A stretch of DNA of 5,090 bases from assembly GCA_946480125.1 (NCBI GenBank), contig CAMLIY010000241.1, positions 1 to 5,090 on the forward strand, written 5' to 3'. Origin of the DNA: an uncultured Asticcacaulis sp. GTDB taxonomy: Bacteria; Pseudomonadota; Alphaproteobacteria; Caulobacterales; Caulobacteraceae. Shown one piece after another: positions 1-5,090 of the stretch; the stretch's first letter is position 1; every line of letters starts with the position of its first letter. Below the pieces are notes generated by a model, which worked only from the letters and a program-made list of their open reading frames with translations, was not told the DNA's origin and did not search any database. Both the position numbers and the translations under genes were made by a program.

Positions 1-172
1 GCGCGGCGCCGCCGATGACGAAACGCTCGAAATGGGTGTAGTTCAGCACCACGGCGTCCGGCGCGAACAGGCCTGTCATCAGGTATTTGTCGCGCAGATC
101 GGAATTATCCGCGCCCTTCATCATGTCCGGATGCGTGGCGTAAAGCGTCTTGGCGTAGTGATTGGTACACAT
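1..172 (-). CDS. kduI: 5-keto-4-deoxyuronate isomerase (KduI), N-terminal part only
   Basis: KduI isomerises 5-keto-4-deoxyuronate (DKI), the product of unsaturated galacturonate breakdown, to 2,5-diketo-3-deoxygluconate in the cytoplasm. Only the first 57 codons are in the window; the gene runs off the left edge. The visible protein begins [16 protein letters not shown] and continues with a D-LRDKYL segment, then [21 protein letters not shown]. This matches the family's N-terminal pattern: an H/Y-A-K-T-L or RYAxHPE-like opening, an LR-x-x-(F/Y)L segment, then (V/L)FxxDxxxxxYxxxxRxxxGG. The ATG at 172-170 is the only reasonable start, because an in-frame TAA lies seven codons upstream (193-191). 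A modest GGGA Shine-Dalgarno-like element sits 9 nt upstream of it. No signal peptide is seen, as expected for a cytosolic enzyme. It is divergent from the PL1 lyase gene, so the two may share regulation. The family call is from recognised sequence pattern; the C-terminal metal-binding cupin residues are outside the window. Confidence 0.88.
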   Translation of the reverse strand, partial: MCTNHYAKTLYATHPDMMKGADNSDLRDKYLMTGLFAPDAVVLNYTHFERFVIGGAA

Positions 173-287
173 GGTCTTAAATCCCGTTTTTTAAAAAGCT
201 TATGCGCGCAGGTACGCCATGCCTCTTTGTTTGATAGTGGGCGGCATCTGGATGAGGCCGGTTTTGACGACTTGCAAAATGTGCCGA

Positions 288-317
288 TTGGCCCTATGAC
301 ACCGGTTACCATACTAT
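288..317 (+). promoter_or_regulatory. Candidate sigma70-type promoter of the PL1 lyase gene
   Basis: A TTGGCC -35-like hexamer (288-293) and a TACTAT -10-like hexamer (312-317) are separated by 18 bp. They stand about 75-80 bp upstream of the lyase start, and the -10 is followed by an A-rich stretch. The start of transcription would fall near 323-325. The -35 matches the first three consensus bases only, so this is a moderate-quality prediction made by eye. Confidence 0.4.
296..312. promoter_or_regulatory. Operator-like imperfect palindrome with an ACCGGT core
   Basis: The element ATGACACCGGTTACCAT has a palindromic ACCGGT centre and outer ATG/CAT arms. The arms are offset by half a base from the centre, so dyad symmetry is incomplete: about five of eight pairs match when it is centred on position 304. 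A CG-centred imperfect palindrome of this size resembles operators of LacI-family sugar regulators. It lies between the proposed -35 and -10 boxes, a position where a bound repressor would block RNA polymerase. The regulator is not in the window and its identity is unknown. Control of both divergent genes from this site is inference. Confidence 0.38.
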
Positions 318-324
318 AAAAAGG

Positions 325-350
325 ACGTCACGCCGAATTTGCGTGAACGT
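325..350 (+). repeat. Inverted repeat / possible 5'-leader hairpin
   Basis: TCACGC (328-333) and GCGTGA (341-346) are perfect inverted copies around a 7-nt CGAATTT loop. The pairing extends by three more base pairs (ACG 325-327 with CGT 348-350) if A347 is bulged, giving a 9-bp stem. It starts almost exactly where transcription from the candidate promoter would begin, so it could be a hairpin at the 5' end of the lyase mRNA or a second protein-binding palindrome. There is no following T-run, so it is not a typical intrinsic terminator. Confidence 0.5.
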
Positions 351-398
351 ACCAAACAAGGCCGCAAAGGCCGAAACAGGGTTTGAAAGGAAATGCAT

Positions 399-1739
399 AT
401 GCGCCTCAAAAAGGTGTTCTGGCTGTGCGGTCTCATGGTTTTCGCCGCACCGGCATGGGGGGCGGTCCCTGCCGGGTTTCATCTCAATCGTTCGACCTAT
501 GATGTCCTGGGCTGGGCCAAGGCGACACAAGGCGGCAAGGGGGGACGTCTTATCCGCGTCACCAATCTCAATGAAAGCGGTCCGGGCTCCTTCCGCGCGG
601 CGGTGGAAGCCGAAGGGCCGCGTATCGTTGTCTTTGAAGTCGGCGGCGTGATCGATCTCGACAGCACCTCCATCCGTATCCGCAATCCTTTCCTGACCAT
701 TGCTGGCCAGACCGCGCCCTCGCCCGGCATCACCTTCATCAAGGGCGAATTCAACATTGCTACGCACGATGTCATCGTGCAGCACATCATGGTCCGCACC
801 GGCGAGGCCGGCCACCCCAAGAAAAGCGGCTGGGAAGCCGATGGCCTCTCCGCCAACGGGGCCTATAATGTCATTGTCGATCATTGCAGCTTCTCCTGGG
901 CGACCGACGAGAACCTCTCGGCCTCCGGACCGCGCTTCAAGGGGGCGGACATCACCGAATGGCGGCAGAACACCTCGCACGACATCACCTACAGTCACAA
1001 TCTGGTCTATGAAGGGCTGGCGAAATCGACCCATGGCAAGGGCGAGCATTCCAAGGGCGGCCTGATCCACGACAACGCCACGGGCATTCTGCTCTATGCC
1101 AATCTCTATGCCTCGAACGAGGAGCGCAACGCCCTGTTCAAGGGCGGCGTCCATGCCGCGGAGATCAATTCGATGATCTATAATCCGGGACAAAAGGCGA
1201 TCCATTACAACCTGATCGCTCATGAATGGGAAACGCATCCGTTCGAAACCGGGGTGATTACCCTGATTGGTAATGTCTATCGCCAGGGGCCGGATACGGT
1301 GACCGCCACGCCGCTGTTCACGCTGGGCGGTGATGGCGACGTGTCGCTATATATGCGTGATAATATCGCTGTCGATCCCTATGGAACGCCGGTGGCGCAG
1401 ACGGGCCGCTATACCAGCGGTTCGGCGAAAATCGTCAAGGCGCAGACGCCCTATGTCCCGGAAGATATGCCGCTCATTCCGGCTGCCCGGCTTGAGGACG
1501 AAATCTACGAATCCGTTGGCGCTCGTCCCTGGGACCGCGATGATGTCGATTTCAAAATCCTGTCAGATGTCGCCGAAGGCCGCGGCGAAATCATCGATTC
1601 CGAAACGCAGAACTATTATGGCTATCCGAAATATCAGCGCACCGATGCGCCGTTCAATGAGGCTGACTGGAACCTTGACGATATGAGCCCGAAAGCCGGC
1701 TGGGAAGCGCTTTACGCGAAATCTGCGCCGAAGCACTGA
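399..1739 (+). CDS. Secreted pectate lyase, polysaccharide lyase family 1
   Basis: It likely cleaves alpha-1,4-polygalacturonate by calcium-dependent beta-elimination outside the cytoplasm. Two ATGs lie two codons apart (393 and 399). The AGGA of GAAAGGAA is 7 nt from the second but abuts the first, so 399 is preferred (446 aa). Residue numbers below count from 393. A signal peptide (MRLKKVFWLCGLMVFAAPAWG) is clear, with probable cleavage after AWG near residue 23. The mature protein opens with GWAKATQGGKGGRLIRVTNL, then PGSFRAAVE, the usual start of the PL1 parallel beta-helix. Later come QHIMVRTG (130-137), D150, DHCSFSWATDENLS (163-176), K221 in HSKGGLI, and NEERNALFKGG with R245 and K250. 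By analogy with characterised PL1 enzymes, D150 and nearby acids may bind calcium, and K221 and R245 may act in catalysis; this is my alignment by eye. The C-terminal VGARPWDRDDVD stretch is common in bacterial lyases of this type. The gene is complete, faces away from kduI and converges on the esterase operon. Confidence 0.9.
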   Translation: MRLKKVFWLCGLMVFAAPAWGAVPAGFHLNRSTYDVLGWAKATQGGKGGRLIRVTNLNESGPGSFRAAVEAEGPRIVVFEVGGVIDLDSTSIRIRNPFLTIAGQTAPSPGITFIKGEFNIATHDVIVQHIMVRTGEAGHPKKSGWEADGLSANGAYNVIVDHCSFSWATDENLSASGPRFKGADITEWRQNTSHDITYSHNLVYEGLAKSTHGKGEHSKGGLIHDNATGILLYANLYASNEERNALFKGGVHAAEINSMIYNPGQKAIHYNLIAHEWETHPFETGVITLIGNVYRQGPDTVTATPLFTLGGDGDVSLYMRDNIAVDPYGTPVAQTGRYTSGSAKIVKAQTPYVPEDMPLIPAARLEDEIYESVGARPWDRDDVDFKILSDVAEGRGEIIDSETQNYYGYPKYQRTDAPFNEADWNLDDMSPKAGWEALYAKSAPKH

Positions 1740-1744
1740 GCGGA

Positions 1745-2434
1745 TCAGCGTCGTCTGCGTAGAGCGCGGGCGACGATCCTCGCCAGCTTGCGTCGACCGT
1801 TTTCCGTCAGGTGCGTGGGGTCTTTGAACAAACGGGCGTTTCCAAGAAAAGGCGTCCACAGATCTATGATCGGCTGGCCGGTCTGACGCGCGATCTCATG
1901 CGTCGCGTCACGGATCTGGCGGTAGGCTGGCTTATCATCCCTGCCAAAGGGCGGAATGGGTAGAAGAAGGAAGACCCGTGGCCTTGAGGCAAAGCCGCGT
2001 ATTCGCTCGACCAGCCGTTTTAAATCGGGGGCGTAGTGATCCATGCCGAGACCGGTCAGTTCTTCGTGCTCGCCAAAGGGGCCCAGGATCACGATGTCAG
2101 GCGCAAAGGCATCAGCGGCGATCAATTGAGGGCTGCGCAGGAGGGACTGCGGCTTTTCAAGCGCGTGATCAATTACGCTGGCATTCGGCGAACCGAAATT
2201 GCCGATACGGTAATGCGAGCCGCCCCCCATGAAAAAGCCACCGGCTGTCGGATTGGGTGTCGGGTCAGCCTTGAAATCGCGGTCGAGCGCTTCGCCTAGC
2301 AATAACGGGAATTCCGGATCATTGACACGATGCAGACTGTGCGTGGTCTGTTCGCCCAAACAGGCGATGCGAACGGCGGGACGCCGAAAGGCCGCCAGGG
2401 CGGGAATGGCAAGGCAAAAGGCGCGGCGGTCCAT
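1745..2434 (-). CDS. SGNH/GDSL-like hydrolase (putative pectin-side-group esterase) with atypical block I
   Basis: A 229-aa protein, last gene of the minus-strand operon. Its start overlaps the esterase stop by one base (TGATG), and AGGG lies 6 nt upstream. Features fitting an SGNH fold are RIACLGEQTTHS (22-33) at the block I position, IGNFG (77-81) near block II, a VILGPFGEHE strand-loop (115-124) at block III, and DPTH (205-208), giving the DxxH dyad of block V, followed by LTENGRRKLA as is usual in the family. Two catalytic positions are unusual. Block I reads G-E-Q-T-T where G-D-S-(I/L)-T is expected, so the nucleophilic serine position holds Gln29; block III lacks the canonical G-x-N-D. 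The N-terminus MDRRAFCLAIPALAAF has two arginines and a short hydrophobic run, suggesting export, perhaps by Tat, but no clear AxA site is seen. Operon context suggests action on pectin acyl groups. The exact substrate, and whether it is catalytic, are unknown. Confidence 0.68.
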   Translation of the reverse strand: MDRRAFCLAIPALAAFRRPAVRIACLGEQTTHSLHRVNDPEFPLLLGEALDRDFKADPTPNPTAGGFFMGGGSHYRIGNFGSPNASVIDHALEKPQSLLRSPQLIAADAFAPDIVILGPFGEHEELTGLGMDHYAPDLKRLVERIRGFASRPRVFLLLPIPPFGRDDKPAYRQIRDATHEIARQTGQPIIDLWTPFLGNARLFKDPTHLTENGRRKLARIVARALRRRR

Positions 2435-4029
2435 CAGGTGCCCTGCTGGATAAAGGGCACCCTGGCGAAGAGTTTGCGTTCCTCGCCGCGGGGGTCGTTG
2501 GACAGTCGCGGCGGCAGGTTCATTAGCTGGGTTTCGCGGCTTTCCATCGAATAGGGCGTCCAGTCCGGCAGGGCGGTGGTTTGCGGCGAACCGGTGCGGG
2601 CGAAGGCGATGAAGGCGTCGGAAAACAGATCGGCCATTTTGCGAGCCTCTGCGCTGTCGGTGGTGATGCTGTCGGGCACGTTTGTTGTGCGGAAGACCAG
2701 CGGAATATCGATGGTGTGCGGCGCGCCCAGACGGCCGCCATCCTTTGGCGTTTTCCAGTCGACCTGATAGGCATAGGTGACCGCGCCGGTCTTGGCGCGG
2801 GCCTCCAGTTCCTCGATCGCGCCGCGCCAGGAGCGTCCTGCGGTGGTGGCGGCGAAGAAGACATCTGATGGCGACATCTGCGGATAGAGGCGACGATAGG
2901 TGTCGATCACCAGATACGGATCGATATCGACGCGGTATTGCGGCGGCAGCTTGGCCGGCAGTTCTTCCCAGGTCAGGTCGAAATTGTGCGGATCACCGCC
3001 CAGGAAGGCGCGGGTTTCATCGTGCGTATTGCCGATCATCATCGGTATGGCGGCGGATTGCATCGGCGCATCGGGCCAGAAAGGATGGCGGAAGAGGCTG
3101 GTTTCATCGAGGACCGGGCCGAAATAAAGCCCGCCCTTGCCGATCACCGGATCCGTGGCTTTCAGCGCGGCCACTAGGTCGGCCATCGGACGGGTTTGTA
3201 CCTGCGTCAGACCGTTGGTATCGGGCTTCAGGCCAAGTGCAGCGAGGAAGGCTATGGCCCGCTGGGTGGCATTGCCGGGGCCGGAGGCGGTGACCTGCTG
3301 GCCGCTCATGGTGGCGGCGCGGTGGAACAGGCCCTTTGCGGCGGGCGTGGCCATCATCGTGGCGATCTTGGCGCCGCCGCCGGACTGGCCGAAGACCATG
3401 ACGCAATCGGGATCACCGCCGAAGGCCGCGATATTGCCGCGCACCCATTCGAGCGCCAGATGGATATCGAGCTGGCCGCAATTGCCGGAAAAGGCCAGCG
3501 GTCCCGGCGCCCCCGTTATCTCGCGTTCCAGCCGCGCTAGGTAGAGATAGCCGAAGGCGTTGAGGCGGTGATTGATGTTCACCACCACCACATCGCCGCG
3601 CAGGGCGAGATTGGTGCCGTCATAGAGCGGGCTGCCGCCGGAGCCGGTATTGTAGGCGCCGCCGTGGATGTAAAACATGACCGGCCGCCGCTTGCGCGGG
3701 CTGGCTTCCGGCGTCCAGACATTGAGAAACAGGCAGTCTTCACTTTGGCCCCAATCATCCGCCTTGCCGGCCTGCGGGGCCGCTGCGCCGTAGTGATCGG
3801 CGATATAGGGCTTGGTCCACGGTTCCGGCTTCACCGGCGGCCGGAAGCGCGCTTTGGCGGTATCCTGACCATAGCGCAGGCCAAGGAAGACATCGACGCT
3901 GCCTTTTGCCTGTCCGATCACCGGCCCGGTCTGTGTCAGAACCGAGGGCTTGCCAGTTTTGGCGAGGGCGGGCGCGGCCATAAGGCCGGCGGCGGCGCCC
4001 AGCAGTTTCAGGCTGTCCCGGCGGTTCAT
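2434..4029 (-). CDS. Tat-exported type-B carboxylesterase, probably acting on pectin esters
   Basis: An alpha/beta-hydrolase of the carboxylesterase type B family, 531 aa, a usual length. I chose ATG 4029 over an ATG ten codons upstream. It makes an ATGA overlap with the PL10 stop, and the protein then starts MNRRDSLKLLGAAAGLMAAP, a Tat-type leader with twin Arg (3-4), a hydrophobic core and an ALA cleavage site near residue 23. Numbered from this start, the family marks are SEDCLFLNVWTP (96-107, the type-B signature), YIHGGAY with the oxyanion-hole HGG (122-124), nucleophile elbow FGQSGGG with Ser216, acid Glu338 in NTHDETRAFL, and His438 in GAPHTIDIPLVF. The catalytic triad is therefore complete. 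The product is likely periplasmic or extracellular. Lying between two pectin-related genes, it may remove methyl, acetyl or feruloyl groups so that the lyases can act; the substrate cannot be read from sequence. A weak CAGG lies about 8 nt before the start, so coupling to the upstream gene may drive translation. Confidence 0.9.
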   Translation of the reverse strand: MNRRDSLKLLGAAAGLMAAPALAKTGKPSVLTQTGPVIGQAKGSVDVFLGLRYGQDTAKARFRPPVKPEPWTKPYIADHYGAAAPQAGKADDWGQSEDCLFLNVWTPEASPRKRRPVMFYIHGGAYNTGSGGSPLYDGTNLALRGDVVVVNINHRLNAFGYLYLARLEREITGAPGPLAFSGNCGQLDIHLALEWVRGNIAAFGGDPDCVMVFGQSGGGAKIATMMATPAAKGLFHRAATMSGQQVTASGPGNATQRAIAFLAALGLKPDTNGLTQVQTRPMADLVAALKATDPVIGKGGLYFGPVLDETSLFRHPFWPDAPMQSAAIPMMIGNTHDETRAFLGGDPHNFDLTWEELPAKLPPQYRVDIDPYLVIDTYRRLYPQMSPSDVFFAATTAGRSWRGAIEELEARAKTGAVTYAYQVDWKTPKDGGRLGAPHTIDIPLVFRTTNVPDSITTDSAEARKMADLFSDAFIAFARTGSPQTTALPDWTPYSMESRETQLMNLPPRLSNDPRGEERKLFARVPFIQQGT

Positions 4030-5090
4030 TGCGCGGCCTGCGGATGGGCGACATGCCACTTGGCGTAGGCCTTGAAGACTTTCAGCGGTGCGGTATTGAA
4101 CCAGGCATAGCCATTGCGGCGTTCCAGGCTGATCTCGTTGACATCATCGTGCAGGCTCTTGTCGCGGTCGCCGAAGATCGGCTTGCCGGTGGTCGCCACA
4201 TAATAGCGTGCCCACAGGTCGGGCGCGCCGGGGCTGGCGATCAGCTTGCGGCCCGCGGCCTTATCGCCGCCATCGGTCCAGGCGACATCATGCAGGGCCG
4301 CGCCATGCAGCCATTTCACGCCATCATGCACGGCCGCCCTGACCGCCGGCGACGGATCGGGCAGCTTCATCAGATAGATCAACAGGCTGGCGCTTTCGGC
4401 GCTGGAAAGGGCGTCCGGCTCGAAATTACGCGCCGCCACCGGCAATTCGGTCAGGGCGTCATGCTGCTGCCCCCAGACGGTGCGCTGGCCATTGACGATC
4501 ACCTGCGTGGTCAGGATGCAGGCGATGGCGCGGTCACGCGCGGCGGCGGCCTGTTGCTGGATCGCCTGCGGCACAAAAGCGTAATCACCGGCGCCGGAAG
4601 CGATATCCGACATCAGCTCGGCGGCATGGACAAGGGCGTCGTCATTGAAGGTGATGGCGTCATGATAACCGCCTTCCAGCGGCCAGACCTGCGGCCAGCC
4701 GCCATTGGGAAACTGGGCTTTGAACAGATAGGCCGCACCCTTGTCAAAAGCGGTGCGATATGAGGTATCGCCGGGGATCGCCGTGATGACACGCGCCAGG
4801 AACTGCAATTCGGTTATGGTGGCGTCGTTATCAAGTGTGCCGACATAGTGCCAGTGTTCGTCACGCGCGATATCGAAATCACCGGGCGCGGCGAAGCGCG
4901 AATTGTTGTCTCCGGCCCAGGACTGGCCAGGCACGCGCAGGTCGCCATCGCGTGACTGGTTCTTGCTCCAGCCGCCGGCGGGGGTCTGGAAACTGACGAT
5001 GACATCGGCGATATGGCGGGCTTCCGGTGTGGCGTACCACTCAGGCGCATGATCAAGCGGCATGGTCTTCTCGCTGTCGCCGCGCATCTT
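4026..5090 (-). CDS. Pectate lyase, polysaccharide lyase family 10 (5' end outside window)
   Basis: Likely a calcium-dependent polygalacturonate lyase with the alpha/alpha-toroid PL10 fold. The frame stays open to the right edge. An ATG at 5087-5085 would give 353 aa, but the codon before it (AAG) is also open and no signal peptide is visible, so the true start probably lies upstream. Counting from that ATG: WYATPEARHIADVIVSFQ (17-34) and GGWSKN (38-43) open the domain. GTLDNDATITELQFLARV (83-100) follows, then FPNGGWPQVWP (126-136), AITFNDDAL (144-152), FEPDALSSAES, DLWARYYVATTGKPIFGDRD (290-309) and EISLERRNGYAWF (318-330). These are the recurrent PL10 blocks. R294, the Arg pair 323-324 and several Asp residues (86, 88, 149, 150) are candidates for substrate and calcium binding, assigned by analogy only. 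The C-terminus ends shortly after the domain, with no extra module. It is the first visible gene of the operon and overlaps the esterase gene by 4 bp. Confidence 0.9.
   Translation of the reverse strand, partial: KMRGDSEKTMPLDHAPEWYATPEARHIADVIVSFQTPAGGWSKNQSRDGDLRVPGQSWAGDNNSRFAAPGDFDIARDEHWHYVGTLDNDATITELQFLARVITAIPGDTSYRTAFDKGAAYLFKAQFPNGGWPQVWPLEGGYHDAITFNDDALVHAAELMSDIASGAGDYAFVPQAIQQQAAAARDRAIACILTTQVIVNGQRTVWGQQHDALTELPVAARNFEPDALSSAESASLLIYLMKLPDPSPAVRAAVHDGVKWLHGAALHDVAWTDGGDKAAGRKLIASPGAPDLWARYYVATTGKPIFGDRDKSLHDDVNEISLERRNGYAWFNTAPLKVFKAYAKWHVAHPQAAQ

Larger units (their letters stand above)
173..392. promoter_or_regulatory. Divergent intergenic control region between kduI and the PL1 lyase gene
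   Basis: This 220-bp gap separates two divergently transcribed pectin genes and is visibly more AT-rich than the genes around it. It contains a T-run/A-run block (187-197) just upstream of kduI, a candidate sigma70-type promoter for the lyase (288-317), an operator-like element inside that promoter, and an inverted repeat in the predicted lyase leader (325-350). I found no convincing -35/-10 pair for kduI, although it must be transcribed from this gap or from further upstream. Short open frames crossing the region show no family resemblance and are taken as chance. Confidence 0.6.

Noticed and set aside
187..197. T-run/A-run palindrome upstream of kduI as a terminator or operator
   Set aside because: It is a simple AT tract with no GC stem and lies immediately upstream of a start codon. 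It may help DNA bending or promoter melting, but nothing specific can be supported.
32..319. 95-codon plus-strand frame at the left edge
   Set aside because: It overlaps the kduI coding sequence in antisense and crosses the promoter region; no motif supports it.
358..373. Direct repeat AAGGCCG spaced by 9 bp in the lyase leader
   Set aside because: It has only two 7-bp copies in a G/C-rich leader, which is easily due to chance.
306..1238. 310-codon open frame on the minus strand opposite the PL1 gene
   Set aside because: It lies entirely antisense to a well-recognised pectate lyase gene and its leader, and its translation shows no family motif. Long antisense frames are expected in GC-rich DNA.
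1736..1748. Small hairpin CTGA-GCGGA-TCAG between the convergent stops
   Set aside because: Two convergent TGA codons always form such an inverted repeat. The stem has only one extra pair and no T-run, so it is not evidence of a terminator.
4027..4059. Alternative upstream start for the carboxylesterase (ATG 4059)
   Set aside because: It would add ten residues in front of a complete Tat leader, create a 34-bp overlap with the PL10 gene, and has no Shine-Dalgarno sequence.
3568..4068. 166-codon open frame on the plus strand opposite the carboxylesterase
   Set aside because: It is antisense to conserved esterase signatures; the composition looks like a mirror of the real gene.
4029..4763. 244-codon open frame on the plus strand opposite the PL10 gene
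   Set aside because: It is antisense to a clear PL10 coding sequence, has no recognisable domain and no ribosome binding site that stands out.

Overview
The window is a pectin/polygalacturonate-degradation locus from a Gram-negative bacterium. It holds five protein-coding genes, two of them cut by the window ends. No RNA gene, mobile element, CRISPR array or origin was seen. The sequence is GC-rich, with heavy G/C at third codon positions, and the genes are tightly packed. One esterase has a twin-arginine (Tat) leader. The combination of PL1 and PL10 lyases, a type-B carboxylesterase and KduI suggests an alphaproteobacterial plant-polymer degrader, perhaps of the Caulobacteraceae or sphingomonad type (for example Asticcacaulis-like). 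That assignment is inference from style only, because no taxonomic marker is present.

Layout. The 5' end of kduI lies on the minus strand (1-172) and runs off the left edge. A 220-bp divergent intergenic region (173-392) carries a candidate promoter, an operator-like element between its -35 and -10 boxes, and a strong inverted repeat in the predicted leader. The PL1 pectate lyase gene follows on the plus strand (399-1739). It converges, with only 5 bp between stop codons, on a three-gene minus-strand operon. Read in transcription order, that operon is a PL10 pectate lyase (5090-4026, 5' end outside the window), a type-B carboxylesterase (4029-2434) and an SGNH/GDSL-like esterase (2434-1745). 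The operon genes are joined by an ATGA overlap and a TGATG overlap, so translational coupling is likely.

How the genes fit together. The esterases may remove methyl, acetyl or other acyl groups from pectin. The PL1 and PL10 lyases cut de-esterified polygalacturonate by beta-elimination outside the cytoplasm, giving unsaturated oligogalacturonides. After uptake, these become 5-keto-4-deoxyuronate (DKI), which KduI isomerises toward 2-keto-3-deoxygluconate metabolism. The most unusual items are the SGNH-like protein, whose block I lacks the usual serine although the DxxH block is kept, and the divergent control region with its 5'-leader inverted repeat. No clearly new biological system is visible; the locus is best read as a compact pectin-utilisation cluster with an atypical esterase component.
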